Shown here piece after piece: positions 1 to 8,874 of a DNA stretch of 61,567 nt. Both the position numbers and the translations under genes were made by a program. Origin of the DNA: CAYQTE01 sp964420285 (GTDB lineage: Bacteria; Planctomycetota; Phycisphaerae; Tepidisphaerales; Tepidisphaeraceae). The stretch lies in contig CAYQTE010000024.1 in the NCBI GenBank assembly GCA_964420285.1, positions 1 to 61,567 of the forward strand, read 5' to 3'. Position 1 is the first letter of the stretch, and the number at the start of each line of letters is the position of its first letter. The notes below the pieces were generated by a model. The model did not search any database. It worked only from the letters and a program-made list of their open reading frames with translations, and was not told the origin of the DNA.

Positions 1-219
1 CCGAAAATCGGCGCGAAAAATCCCGAAACGCACTCAACGTGCGAAGGTTGGGCTAGGACGAACCGTATGGAACGCGAGCCGTCCGGCAGCCACGCGCCGC
101 CCCGGTGACATGCGAGGCGAAATGAATGGGTGGAACATAGTTCGGTCCAGGATCAATTGCCGGGCCGCGGCGACTTCAGTTACGCGGAACGCCCCGCTCG
201 TCCTTGCCGGAGAAGCGAT

Positions 220-768
220 ATGTCCGAACGTGATGAATTCCTGAGGAGCATCAGTGGCTCTCATGGCGAAGCTATTCTTAAGGGCGGCGAGTTTGCGTTT
301 CCGCTTCTGACTGATCCGGATAAGAGAGTTCGAGGTGCCGCGTTAATTCAACTTAGTAACAAATGCCCGGGCGAGCTGCGTGGTGCATTTGCGGAAATGT
401 GCCAGGGCATTGCTGAAAATGACCCAGACTGGGGCAACCGGGTTACAGCAATTGACTGGCTAGGACGCCATTACCAACGCACTCGCAATGCAGCCATCGC
501 ACACTTCCTTGCACGGCTAATCTTATCTGAAGACTCTTGTATTCAAGTGCGATGTTTTGCGTACTTGGCGCTACGGGAGGTTCAGCTCGGTATGAAGGCG
601 CGCAACACGATAAGACGCCTAGAGCTTTTGGAAAGGTGGTTATCAAGATCACAGCCTGGTGGACTGAGCGGCCAGGCGCCGTCGGACGCCACAAATTACC
701 CTCTGGGAGCGGACGATAAAGACCTCAAGGAAATCGATTTCGATTTCGTGCGGCGCATCCTGGCTTGA
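220..768 (+). CDS. HEAT-like hypothetical protein
   Basis: A 182-residue soluble protein with no signal peptide or membrane segment. The region around residues 25-50 (PLLTDPDKRVRGAALIQLSN) resembles a HEAT-type helical repeat, and the middle of the protein is helix-rich (ARLILSEDSCIQVRCFAYLALRE), so an alpha-solenoid scaffold is likely. I chose the ATG at 220 because GGAGAA lies 5-10 bases upstream; the open frame continues back to 130 but that part (MEHSSVQDQLPGRG) is low complexity and has no ribosome-binding site. No function can be assigned. Its neighbour on the other strand is a toxin-antitoxin pair, so it could be accessory DNA. Confidence 0.6.
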   Translation: MSERDEFLRSISGSHGEAILKGGEFAFPLLTDPDKRVRGAALIQLSNKCPGELRGAFAEMCQGIAENDPDWGNRVTAIDWLGRHYQRTRNAAIAHFLARLILSEDSCIQVRCFAYLALREVQLGMKARNTIRRLELLERWLSRSQPGGLSGQAPSDATNYPLGADDKDLKEIDFDFVRRILA

Positions 769-872
769 AGCAGAAAATTCAACGGGCTCGGGAGACTTTG
801 ATGCATTTCGGCTCATCAAAGACTCCCGCTCCTTTGATTCGATAACGCTCGCATGCCCCTGTTGTCGGCCGG

Positions 873-1184
873 TCAAAGCCGCATGTGAGGGTTCCACGCC
901 TGGCGCACGGCCTGTTGGTCGGCGACGGTGAGTTGCCCGAGCAGCCGGCTGAGAACAGTCTTTTCCGCCGTCACGAGACGGTCAAGCCGGGCTACGGATG
1001 GCTTCAGCAAGCCCGCCGCGTTCCAGTCGGCCGGCGTGATATCCAAGCGCCCTGTCCGTGCGACGGAAGTGATCCGGCAAATCACCGCATCCGCCGCCAG
1101 GTCAAACAAGACCAACGCCGGTCGCGGCTTGCTGACCGCGCCGGATTTGAAAGGGAATTGGCACAGATAGATGTCGCCGAACAT
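873..1184 (-). CDS. Type II toxin, PemK/MazF family
   Basis: A 103-residue protein of the PemK/MazF ribonuclease fold. The opening MFGDIYLCQFPF matches the family's first strand, followed by the diagnostic KPRPALVLF segment (residues about 19-28) and ITSVARTGRLDI, which corresponds to the conserved strand after the basic loop. MazF-type toxins cut mRNA in the cytoplasm at short motifs. The antitoxin gene sits 6 bases upstream in the same operon, in the usual antitoxin-first order. Length is typical for the family. The catalytic positions look intact by eye, but activity cannot be judged from sequence. Confidence 0.85.
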   Translation of the reverse strand: MFGDIYLCQFPFKSGAVSKPRPALVLFDLAADAVICRITSVARTGRLDITPADWNAAGLLKPSVARLDRLVTAEKTVLSRLLGQLTVADQQAVRQAWNPHMRL

Positions 1185-1190
1185 TGCTTC

Positions 1191-1403
1191 CTATTTCAGC
1201 GTGCCGTAAACGGCGTCTTCCGGCGAATCATCCCTGGCGAATTGCTTGTACGCCCCCAGCCGCCATTGCCGCTCCTGCTCGTCATTTCCCGTCAGAATGA
1301 TGACCCGGGCCAGCCCGCTTGCCGGCAGTTGCGCAGCCGCCTCTCGCGGAATCGCCACCACCGGTTTATCACTCAATTCGACGGTAAATTCGACGGCTTG
1401 CAT
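1191..1403 (-). CDS. Antitoxin partner of the PemK/MazF-type toxin
   Basis: A 70-residue acidic protein upstream of the toxin, separated by only 6 bases, so the two are almost surely co-transcribed and coupled. I chose the ATG at 1403 (MQAVEFTVELSDKPVVAIP); the open frame runs further up to 1475, but that stretch is arginine-rich and belongs to the decayed ASCH region. The N-terminal half may fold as a small DNA-binding beta domain, and the C-terminal half (QWRLGAYKQFARDDSPED) looks like the flexible toxin-wrapping segment of many antitoxins. The family is not recognisable with certainty; the assignment rests mainly on position and size. Confidence 0.7.
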   Translation of the reverse strand: MQAVEFTVELSDKPVVAIPREAAAQLPASGLARVIILTGNDEQERQWRLGAYKQFARDDSPEDAVYGTLK

Positions 1404-1435
1404 AAATCGAGTATACCGGCCCGGCAAGAGACGGG

Positions 1436-1579
1436 TCAAACGCCGATGACCTTTTGCGACGAAACATAACTCCAAAATCGCTCCCCGATAACCCGCGTTG
1501 GCCGCGAGCGGAATTCGATCGGCTTGATCCCCCGAAGAATCAACTCAGCATACGGCTGGCGGATCGATAACGCTTGCAT
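1436..1579 (-). pseudogene. Truncated ASCH-domain gene fragment
   Basis: The minus strand encodes 47 residues starting MQALSIRQPYAELILRGI and continuing through EFRSRPTRVIGERFW, which is the conserved N-terminal part of small ASCH-domain proteins (RNA-binding, PUA-like fold, normally about 110-150 residues). The frame stops after SSQKVIGV. Neither alternative frame downstream restores recognisable ASCH sequence, and the antitoxin gene begins 33 bases further on. I read this as a remnant left when the toxin-antitoxin pair arrived or when a deletion occurred. It could still be translated as a short peptide. Confidence 0.65.
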
Positions 1580-1780
1580 GGCCGCTGAGGCTAATTGACG
1601 ATTTGCTCCCCCTGCTATTCGCGGGCCGGGGAGATTTGTCGTATCATGGCGGGCATCGAACTCGGCCGGATTGATAGCCGGCCGGGGATTGCGCACCGAG
1701 CGTCGGCGGTTGGATTCCTGGACGCGTTGCCGGGCTGGCCGTCGTCGTGTGCGAATAACGCAAATCTGGAGTTTAGAGTC

Positions 1781-3067
1781 ATGGCAGCAACAACAAAGGT
1801 GCAGAAGCCGACGGCGCTGGGAACGCGGGCGAGTTTTGGGTTTGGCGATCGGCTGGGATTGGCGACGGAGGGACACGCGGTGGCGCTCAGGCGCTGCGGC
1901 GGGTCGATCCTGCCGATCTTCGCCCAGCAATCCATCCGCGAAATGACGCGGACCAACCGCACGCCCACGGGCGTCATGGGCGATGCGATGAACGCACTGG
2001 CGATCGTCGGCTACACCGGCGAGCATGGGGCGGATGCCGACCATCTCAAGACGCCGGCCGATATCGAGCGGACGGCGGCGGCCGGGTTTGTTTTCTTCAC
2101 CATCGATCCCTCCGGCGAGGTGGATGCACAGGCGGATGATTACACGCCGCAGCAGATCGAGGAGAAGTTCAAGCTGGTGGCGGGCGTGGCGCCGTGGGTT
2201 GCGCAGTACCAGGGCAAGAAAATTTCGCTGGGTGCGGCCGGGACGATCGACCTGACCGAAGCGGCCTGCAAGCGTGCGGCCGTGAAATATGGCAAGGCGA
2301 TCCAACTGGCGATTTCGCTGTCGAAGCACATCGCCAAGACCGCGACCGGCCTGAAGCAGCCGTTCGAGATCGAATTGAGCGTGGATGAGACGCCGCAACC
2401 GACGACGACGGCCGAGCATTACATCATCGCCGATCAATGCCTGAAAAGCGGGATGAAGCTGGTGAGCCTCGCTCCGCGGTTTGTGGGCGATTTCGAGAAA
2501 GGCGTGGATTTCAAGGGAAGCAAGGCGGCGTTTGAGAAATCGCTGGCCGAGCACGCGGCCGTCGCCAAGCTGCTGGGGCCGTATAAACTCAGCCTGCATA
2601 GCGGATCGGACAAGCTGACGGTCTATAAGTCGCTGGCGAAGATCACCAATGGCGTATTCCACGTAAAGACGGCCGGGACGAGCTATCTGGAAGCGCTGCG
2701 CGTGGTGGCGCAGACGGACGGCGATTTGTTCCGGCGGCTGATCGACTTCTCGCGCGGGCGGTACAACACGGACCGGGCGACGTATCACGTGTCGGCCACG
2801 CTGGATTCAGCGCCGCCGGCCAGCGATGTCAAGGATGTGCGGAAGCTGGAGAAGATGTACCTGGGCCTGTGGTCGGATGTACCGGCCGGCGCGGGGCTGA
2901 CCGATCCCGGCCGGCAGATTCTCCACTGCACGTTCGGATCGGTGCTGACGGACGCGACGTTCGGGCCGCTGTTCCGACAAGTCGTAACAGAGAACAAGGC
3001 GCTGTATACGAAGATTCTCGACGAGCATTTCGGCCGGCATCTCGATGCGCTGCGGTCCGGCATGTAA
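1781..3067 (+). CDS. Tagaturonate epimerase family protein (UxaE-like)
   Basis: A 428-residue cytoplasmic protein resembling the UxaE family, whose founding member epimerises D-tagaturonate and D-fructuronate in hexuronate breakdown. Family-like features are FGFGDRLGLATEGH near residue 20-35, a long middle region with SVDETPQPTTTAEHY (acidic and histidine residues suited to metal binding), and LGPYKLSLHSGSDK near residue 270. The ATG at 1781 was chosen because CTGGAG lies about 12 bases upstream and the protein then starts just before the conserved core; an open frame extends 62 codons further. No other hexuronate genes are nearby, so substrate is inferred from family only. Confidence 0.75.
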   Translation: MAATTKVQKPTALGTRASFGFGDRLGLATEGHAVALRRCGGSILPIFAQQSIREMTRTNRTPTGVMGDAMNALAIVGYTGEHGADADHLKTPADIERTAAAGFVFFTIDPSGEVDAQADDYTPQQIEEKFKLVAGVAPWVAQYQGKKISLGAAGTIDLTEAACKRAAVKYGKAIQLAISLSKHIAKTATGLKQPFEIELSVDETPQPTTTAEHYIIADQCLKSGMKLVSLAPRFVGDFEKGVDFKGSKAAFEKSLAEHAAVAKLLGPYKLSLHSGSDKLTVYKSLAKITNGVFHVKTAGTSYLEALRVVAQTDGDLFRRLIDFSRGRYNTDRATYHVSATLDSAPPASDVKDVRKLEKMYLGLWSDVPAGAGLTDPGRQILHCTFGSVLTDATFGPLFRQVVTENKALYTKILDEHFGRHLDALRSGM

Positions 3068-3110
3068 CACATGATGGCCGGCGATTGGCGGATGAACCAC
3101 AATTGGTATC

Positions 3111-4532
3111 ATGGTCGGCATGCGCCGGCTGGGGATTTTCGTTCTGCTCGTTCTCCTGAATTGGCCGGCTTTGGCCCTTGGGGCAACACCGTCGATGGCT
3201 CAAAGCATCGAACTGCGGGTGGCGGCCGCGGATTGCGTCGTGATTGGGCATATTCAGGAAACGGTCAAGGCGTTGCCGCCGTCGGCGCCGGTGAATACGC
3301 CACTTTGGTGGAAGGTCACTGTGCGGGTGGATGAATCGCTGGTCGGGAGCGCGCGGGGAGCGAACACCGTTTTTTGGGTTGCCGATTATGGCTGGGTCAC
3401 TTTTTCGGCCGGCGATGCTCAACAGCTCTTTGTCATGGTCAAGGGAAGCCGCTATGCCAGAGCCGAGCCGTTGTGCGCGAACGTTCCGCTGACGCTCGAC
3501 AGGAACATGTTCATGGACGATGTGGGCTTGCCGATGGACCTGACTGCGCCCGGCGTGGCGGACATTCCCAATATGAGTTTGCGGAGTTTCCAGACCCGCG
3601 ATGAATTGCTGGCGGCGATCGCGCCGTATTGCGTCCGGCCGGCCGGTACCGTCGTCGGCGAGGCGATTTGCACATTCGGACGGCCGGCGAGCTGGTCGAA
3701 AAGCGTTCTTTTCGTTCCAGTGGACGCTCGCAGCGAAGAGCTGGCCCAGGGTTGGATTGGGTCTTCCGATCCGCAATTGCGCTGGGACGGCGTCCGCGTT
3801 CTTCGATCCCTCAAATCGGATACCAACGCCCGCTTGCTGCAAGCCGCTGCGCAGTTGCCGCCGGACAGCGATGCGTCCGAGGTGACGCGCGAGATGGCAA
3901 TGCTGACGCTACAGTCGTGGGGAAGGCCGATTGCACCACGGGCGCGATTCGAGGCCGAGGGCGGCCGGGCATGGAGCCTGGCGTCGCTGGCGGCGTGGGT
4001 GCTGGCGGTTCCCGCGATGGTTCTGTGGGGATGGCGCCGGCCGGATCGTCGGCCGCACGGAGCGCGTGCGGCCATGGTGCTGATATTGTTGACGATGGCT
4101 GGCGCGATCGCCGTGTTGTGGGGACGCAGTTTCTGGGCAATGGACGGCTACAGCAGTGGTACATGGGAGTTCGGCATCGTCAGCGGCGACGTGATCGCGG
4201 TGAAGGCCACGCGCTTCGAGGGCAGCGTCAATTGGCCCTTCATGTATTGCGAGGCCTCCGAGTTACGGCTGGTGTCGGACATCGCTCGACAACGATGGGG
4301 ATTTTCCTGGGACTATCCGCTATATATGTTTCTCCGAGCCGACGAGCGGTTCGACCTGCTTGAGGACACGTGGCCCGATTGGGGGGCGACATACACTGTG
4401 AGGATTCCGCTTTGGCTGATTGGAGCGGCAACGGTGCTTCCATGGATGGGTCTGAGCGCCGCCAGACGCCTTCGGCAAAATCGAATGCGGCGCTGCCGGG
4501 GCTTTCCGATTCAGCCGATCGGGGGCAATTGA
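3111..4532 (+). CDS. Membrane-anchored hypothetical protein
   Basis: A 473-residue protein starting with an N-terminal signal sequence (MRRLGIFVLLVLLNWPALALG) and carrying hydrophobic segments near residues 290-307 (LASLAAWVLAVPAMVLW), 320-340 (AAMVLILLTMAGAIAVLW) and 430-450. The N-terminal 280 residues should lie outside the cytoplasm. A region around 215-285 (SDPQLRWDGVRVLRSLKSD) has a helical-repeat look. The C-terminus is basic. Start is uncertain between 3111 and the in-frame ATG at 3120; neither has a strong ribosome-binding site. I do not recognise the family. It lies 43 bases after the epimerase gene and could share its transcript. Confidence 0.6.
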   Translation: MVGMRRLGIFVLLVLLNWPALALGATPSMAQSIELRVAAADCVVIGHIQETVKALPPSAPVNTPLWWKVTVRVDESLVGSARGANTVFWVADYGWVTFSAGDAQQLFVMVKGSRYARAEPLCANVPLTLDRNMFMDDVGLPMDLTAPGVADIPNMSLRSFQTRDELLAAIAPYCVRPAGTVVGEAICTFGRPASWSKSVLFVPVDARSEELAQGWIGSSDPQLRWDGVRVLRSLKSDTNARLLQAAAQLPPDSDASEVTREMAMLTLQSWGRPIAPRARFEAEGGRAWSLASLAAWVLAVPAMVLWGWRRPDRRPHGARAAMVLILLTMAGAIAVLWGRSFWAMDGYSSGTWEFGIVSGDVIAVKATRFEGSVNWPFMYCEASELRLVSDIARQRWGFSWDYPLYMFLRADERFDLLEDTWPDWGATYTVRIPLWLIGAATVLPWMGLSAARRLRQNRMRRCRGFPIQPIGGN

Positions 4533-4669
4533 TCCGCTCGGGTTGCGCAGGTGGTTGTGGCGCGGTTGCCGGGCGTTCTTTGGACGCCGCGATTTCTTTG
4601 CCGATGCGAAAATGGGGACTCCATTCTTGGCGGCCAAGCGGTTATGGTTGAATTTTTCGAGGAATTCGC

Positions 4670-6019
4670 ATGTTGATGCCGGAACAGGTTGTGCCGTTTC
4701 TGCAACACGATGATCCGATCGTGCGCCAGCACGCGCAGAGATATTTCCGCAATAGTTTCAACTTCGGACCGCTGACGGCGGACCATTACTGGGCCGTCCT
4801 TGATCGCTTCGGAGAGAGTGAAGAGACGCTGAACTTTGCCACCGAGTTGAGCCGTCTTCCGCAGACGGAGGGTTCGTTCCGCCGGCTTGTGCAGGCGCTG
4901 GCGTCGAAAGCTCAGAAGGATTTTGAATTTCATTACCAGCAGGCAATCCGCGATTTGGAATTGGCTTTGGTGGCGCGTAACCGGGATGAGTTGCTGGCGT
5001 GCCAGCAATTGCCGGCGAAAGTCAAAGAGCATTTGAAATTGCGGCTCGGTCTGCTCGACGAGCCGGCCGCCGCAGCATGGGATCGCCTCATGCAGCACGG
5101 GCGGGATGTAGGCGATGGATACAACGGCAAGTTTGACGTCGGCCTGAGCGATGCGCTCATCGAAGCGGCGGCGCGCGGCGGCGAGGCGGTCTGCCAGCAG
5201 GCCATATCCACGCTGGGCGATGAGTCGGCCGACAACGGTTGGCGGTCCATCTTCGCCGTGCAGGTTCTGGGTCGGGCGCGTTACGAACCGGGCATTGACG
5301 CAATTGTGGAGAAGCTGGCGATCGACACCGACGTGTTGCGGGAGGAAGTGAATCGCTCGCTGCCGCGCATCGCCACTCTCCGCGTCGTCGATCGCATCGT
5401 CAGCTTCTATCCGGGCAAACCCTGGCATGTGCGGCTGTATGCGCACAATTCTTTGGCCGCCATTAAGCTTCCAGAATGCGAGGCCGCCCTGCTGAAGTTG
5501 GTGGATGTGGAGAAAGCGATTGAGGCCGATCCCAACCATCATGATGAGGGTGAGCCCCTTATTGACACGTTGTTGGTTGACCTGACCGAACTGGGTTCGC
5601 TGGCGGGGCTGGACGAATCCCGCCCGCTTATCGCGAAGTTCCCGAAGGATCCTGAGGTAATGGACTTCTGCCAAGGTCTGATTGCCGCGGCCGTCATGGC
5701 GGGAGTGACGTTGCCCGAGGAAGCCGCCTGGCGAGAGCTGATCGAGGCTCGCGCCAATCGAGCGGCCGAGCGGCGTGCCTACTTTGGCGGGCTGTTCGGC
5801 CGCATTGGAGAGGGCTTGGGCAAGAGCGGCAATAGCCTCCCGGCTGGCGACGATACCCGAGATCAAGGGAAGTGGGACAGTCCGCTTCCGGCCGGCGACT
5901 TTTCGAGCGAATATGCCGAACCGGTGAAACCCATCCGCAACGCCGCCCCGAAGATCGGCCGCAACGATCCGTGCCCGTGCGGCAGCGGCAAGAAATACAA
6001 GAAATGCTGCGGGAAGTGA
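4670..6019 (+). CDS. HEAT-like protein with C-terminal SEC-C zinc motif
   Basis: A 449-residue protein. The first 370 residues are helical and repeat-like (MPEQVVPFLQHDDPIVRQHA at the start), consistent with a HEAT/ARM-type solenoid. The last 22 residues contain GRNDPCPCGSGKKYKKCCG, the SEC-C zinc-binding motif found at the C-terminus of SecA and many unrelated proteins, where it often mediates ribosome or SecB contact. Both CxC and CC pairs are intact. GAGGAA precedes the ATG at 4670; a second in-frame ATG sits two codons later. A linker rich in Gly, Ser and Asp (about 375-425) joins the two parts. Specific role unknown. Confidence 0.7.
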   Translation: MLMPEQVVPFLQHDDPIVRQHAQRYFRNSFNFGPLTADHYWAVLDRFGESEETLNFATELSRLPQTEGSFRRLVQALASKAQKDFEFHYQQAIRDLELALVARNRDELLACQQLPAKVKEHLKLRLGLLDEPAAAAWDRLMQHGRDVGDGYNGKFDVGLSDALIEAAARGGEAVCQQAISTLGDESADNGWRSIFAVQVLGRARYEPGIDAIVEKLAIDTDVLREEVNRSLPRIATLRVVDRIVSFYPGKPWHVRLYAHNSLAAIKLPECEAALLKLVDVEKAIEADPNHHDEGEPLIDTLLVDLTELGSLAGLDESRPLIAKFPKDPEVMDFCQGLIAAAVMAGVTLPEEAAWRELIEARANRAAERRAYFGGLFGRIGEGLGKSGNSLPAGDDTRDQGKWDSPLPAGDFSSEYAEPVKPIRNAAPKIGRNDPCPCGSGKKYKKCCGK

Positions 6020-6034
6020 GGGTCTGGCCGATTC

Positions 6035-6925
6035 TCACGATTTGGAAAGTGCCAGCACGCGGTCGTGGCCGGCGTGATCCTTGAGCAGGCGAGGGTTACT
6101 CAAGTCAGGATACTGGGTCGCAAGTTCCTTTGCGCGCGGACCCTGGTCGAAGGCGATCTCCAGAAGGATGTGGCCGGCCGAGGATAGGTGGGCGGCGGCG
6201 CCGGCGAGGATGCGGCGGTGGATGGCCAAGCCGTCGGGGCCGCCGTCGAGGGCCGGGAGGGGTTCGTAGTCGCGGACGCTTTTGTCGAGCGTGGGGATTT
6301 GAGCGGTGGGAATGTATGGCGGGTTGGCGACGACCATGTCGAAGGGGCGTTTGTCGGCGGCTGTTTCCAATGGAGAGTACAGATCGCCGATGGCGATTGT
6401 CACGCGGTCGGAGAGTTTCAGTTGTTCGATGTTCTTGACCGCGATGGCGGCCGCGGCCGGAGCGTTGTCGATCGCGAGGATGGTGGCGGATTTGCAGTTG
6501 GCGGCCAGGGCGGCGGCGACGCAGCCGCTGCCGGTGCAGAGGTCGAGGATGCGCGGGGATTCAATGGCGGGCTGCTTGCGGAGGAGGGACAGAGCGGCTT
6601 CGACGAGCGTTTCCGTGTCAGGGCGGGGGATCAGGACATCGCGGGTGACGTGAAAATCGAGGCTGAAGAACGGGGCGCGGCCGGTGAGATAGGCGACGGG
6701 TTCGTGATCGGCGGCTCGGCGGACGAGATCGCGGTAGGTGGCCAGGGCGGCGTCGGGGAGCGGGCTGTCGTATTCCATAAAGAGGCGGATGCGCGGGACG
6801 GCCAGGACATGGGCGAGGAGCATTTCGGCGGAGAGTCGCGGGGAATCGACGGCCTTGCGGGCGAGAAACGGGGCAGTCCATTCAAGAATGCGGCGGACCG
6901 TCCACTGGCCGTCGCTTTGTGTCAT
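6035..6925 (-). CDS. prmC: Release factor glutamine methyltransferase PrmC
   Basis: A 296-residue class I SAM-dependent methyltransferase that modifies the glutamine of the GGQ motif in peptide-chain release factors. The helical N-terminal domain (residues 1-85) contains the expected HEPVAYLTGRAPFF segment, followed by VLIPRPDTETLVE, motif I at 128-135 (DLCTGSGC) and the catalytic NPPY at 201-204. All hallmark residues are intact and the length is normal. The gene converges with the SEC-C gene, with 15 bases between stop codons. Confidence 0.95.
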   Translation of the reverse strand: MTQSDGQWTVRRILEWTAPFLARKAVDSPRLSAEMLLAHVLAVPRIRLFMEYDSPLPDAALATYRDLVRRAADHEPVAYLTGRAPFFSLDFHVTRDVLIPRPDTETLVEAALSLLRKQPAIESPRILDLCTGSGCVAAALAANCKSATILAIDNAPAAAAIAVKNIEQLKLSDRVTIAIGDLYSPLETAADKRPFDMVVANPPYIPTAQIPTLDKSVRDYEPLPALDGGPDGLAIHRRILAGAAAHLSSAGHILLEIAFDQGPRAKELATQYPDLSNPRLLKDHAGHDRVLALSKS

Positions 6926-7025
6926 GGAAGGGATTGTATGGTAAGGGGTTAGGGGTTCAAGTCAGCGGGAGACGGCAAATTCGAGGTTCGAGATTTCCGA
7001 TCCTGGGGCCGGGCACGGGGCGGCC

Positions 7026-7069
7026 AAAAAAGATGCCGCAGCCGACGGGCTAGGTACGGCTGCGGCATC
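7026..7069 (-). terminator. Rho-independent terminator after ahcY
   Basis: A perfect 13-bp inverted repeat (GATGCCGCAGCCG at 7032-7044 pairing with 7057-7069) with a 12-base loop is followed on the minus strand by six T residues (7031-7026). The orientation fits termination of the ArsR-methyltransferase/ahcY transcript, whose last stop codon is about 330 bases upstream of it. Confidence 0.85.
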
Positions 7070-7322
7070 GTGGTAGGATACGGGGAATTCACCCATCCGA
7101 GGGCGCACTTATTCTTCAGTCATTACGGCCGCAAAACCATCGTCATTAAGCAGTTACGACACCTATCGGAAACGATTGCAAACCAAGATCGCTTCACTCA
7201 CTTCACAACTTCCCCTAAATTACCCAACCGCCCTGTATTTTGCAACACAGACTTTTTCGTTTTCTTGGCCGGTTTGTAAGTGCCATCAGGACAACAAGAT
7301 ATGAAGATGCACCTCGCAGAGG

Positions 7323-7384
7323 CGCAAAGGCGCAGAGGAAATCCGGGGCATTGGATGCGGGAATTCTTCCTCTGCGCCTTTGCG
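7323..7384. repeat. Palindromic intergenic repeat (CGCAAAGGCGCAGAGG type)
   Basis: Two perfectly complementary 18-base arms (7323-7340 and 7367-7384) surround a 26-base loop. The arm sequence, reading TTCCTCTGCGCCTTTGCG on one strand, resembles dispersed intergenic palindromes common in planctomycete, verrucomicrobial and cyanobacterial genomes. It lies in the 3' untranslated region of ahcY. The rest of the 476-base interval 6926-7401 holds only the terminator; the small plus-strand frame at 7070-7279 has no coding character. Confidence 0.75.
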
Positions 7385-7401
7385 AGAGATATTTTGTCTG
7401 C

Positions 7402-8874
7402 TCAATAACGGTAGTGATCGCTCTTGAACGGGCCGTCGGGGTTGACGCCCAGGTAGTTGGATTGGGCGGGGGTGAGTCGGGTGAGTTTCACCCCGAGCTT
7501 GTCAAGGTGGAGGCGGGCCACCTTCTCGTCAAGGTGCTTGGGCAGAACGTAGACCTTCTTTTCGTATTTGCCTTTGTTCATGGCCAGCTCGATCTGCGCG
7601 ATGGTCTGGTTGGTGAAGCTGGCGGACATGACGAAACTCGGATGGCCGGTGGCGCAGCCGAGGTTGAGCAGGCGGCCTTCGGCGAGGATCAGGACGCTGT
7701 GGCCGTCGGGGAACGTCCACATGTCATATTGCGGTTTGATGTTGGTCTTCTTGATGCCCGGCACCTGCTTGAGGCCGGCCATGTCGATCTCATCGTCGAA
7801 GTGGCCGATGTTCCCGACGATTGCCTTGTCCTTCATCATGGACATGTGTTCGGCGGTGATGATGCTGGTGTCGCCGGTGGCGGTGATGAAGACGTCGGCG
7901 GTGCCGATGACATCTTCGAGGGTGAGGACCTGGTAACCTTCCATGGCGGCCTGGAGGGCGCAAATGGGATCGATTTCGGTGACGACGACGCGGGCGCCCT
8001 GGCCGCGAAGCGACTGGCAGCAGCCCTTGCCGACATCGCCGTAGCCGCAGACGACGGCGACTTTGCCGCTGAGCATGACGTCGGTGGCGCGCATCAGGCC
8101 GTCCACCAGCGAATGGCGGCAACCGTAGAGATTGTCGAACTTGCTCTTGGTAACCGAGTCGTTGACGTTGATGGCGGGGAAGAGCAGCGTGCCGGCCTTC
8201 TGCATTTCGTAAAGGCGATGCACGCCGGTGGTGGTTTCCTCGCTGACGCCCTGGACGGCCGCGGCGACTTTGTGCCAGCGCTGGGGCGATTTCTTCATCT
8301 GATCGGCCAGGAGTTTGAGGATGACCTTGAATTCCTCGCTCTTGGCGGTGTCGGGAGAGGGAACCTTGCCGGCGGTCTCGTATTCGACGCCCTTGTGGAT
8401 GAGAAGCGTGGCGTCGCCGCCGTCATCGACAATCTGGTTGGGGCCCTGGCCATCGCCAAAGTCGATGGCGCGTTCGGTACACCACCAGTATTCATCGAGG
8501 GTCTCGCCCTTCCAGGCAAAGACGCTGACGCCGGCGGGATGAGCGGCCGTGCCGGTGGGCCCGACGGCCACGGCGGCGGCGGCATGATCCTGCGTGCTGA
8601 AGATGTTGCAGGAGCACCAGCGCACATTGGCGCCCAGTGCGGCGAGAGTCTCGATGAGCACGGCCGTCTGGATCGTCATGTGCAGCGATCCCATGATGCG
8701 CAGACCGGCCAGCGGCTTGCGGGCCGCGAATTCGGCGCGGACGGTCATCAGGCCGGGCATTTCCTGCTCGGCGAGGAGGATTTCCTTTCGGCCCCAATCG
8801 GCCAGAGAAAGATCGGCAACTTTGAATTCCAAAGACGACAGGCCCTTGGTGGGCTGGGTTGCGGTGGCGGTCAT
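7402..8874 (-). CDS. ahcY: Adenosylhomocysteinase (S-adenosyl-L-homocysteine hydrolase)
   Basis: A 490-residue cytoplasmic NAD-dependent enzyme that reversibly splits S-adenosylhomocysteine into adenosine and homocysteine, removing the product inhibitor of methyltransferases. Visible hallmarks are LADWGRKEILLAEQEMPGL near the N-terminus, the NAD-binding VVCGYGDVGKG, TGNIGHFDDEIDM-like sequence (VGNIGHFDDEIDMAGL) and the conserved C-terminus PFKSDHYRY, which supplies NAD contacts to the neighbouring subunit. Length is normal. Its ATG overlaps the stop codon of the upstream ArsR-methyltransferase by 4 bases, so translation is coupled and the two are one operon. Confidence 0.97.
   Translation of the reverse strand: MTATATQPTKGLSSLEFKVADLSLADWGRKEILLAEQEMPGLMTVRAEFAARKPLAGLRIMGSLHMTIQTAVLIETLAALGANVRWCSCNIFSTQDHAAAAVAVGPTGTAAHPAGVSVFAWKGETLDEYWWCTERAIDFGDGQGPNQIVDDGGDATLLIHKGVEYETAGKVPSPDTAKSEEFKVILKLLADQMKKSPQRWHKVAAAVQGVSEETTTGVHRLYEMQKAGTLLFPAINVNDSVTKSKFDNLYGCRHSLVDGLMRATDVMLSGKVAVVCGYGDVGKGCCQSLRGQGARVVVTEIDPICALQAAMEGYQVLTLEDVIGTADVFITATGDTSIITAEHMSMMKDKAIVGNIGHFDDEIDMAGLKQVPGIKKTNIKPQYDMWTFPDGHSVLILAEGRLLNLGCATGHPSFVMSASFTNQTIAQIELAMNKGKYEKKVYVLPKHLDEKVARLHLDKLGVKLTRLTPAQSNYLGVNPDGPFKSDHYRY

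Noticed and set aside
130..219. Upstream extension of the first gene to position 130
   Set aside because: No ribosome-binding site and low-complexity residues; GGAGAA before 220 defines a better start.
1436..2788. 450-codon minus-strand frame spanning the epimerase gene
   Set aside because: Its arginine-rich translation mirrors the plus-strand epimerase; only the last 47 codons (ASCH fragment) have family character.
7070..7279. 69-codon plus-strand frame between prmC and ahcY
   Set aside because: It begins inside the ahcY terminator, lacks a ribosome-binding site and has no recognisable composition.
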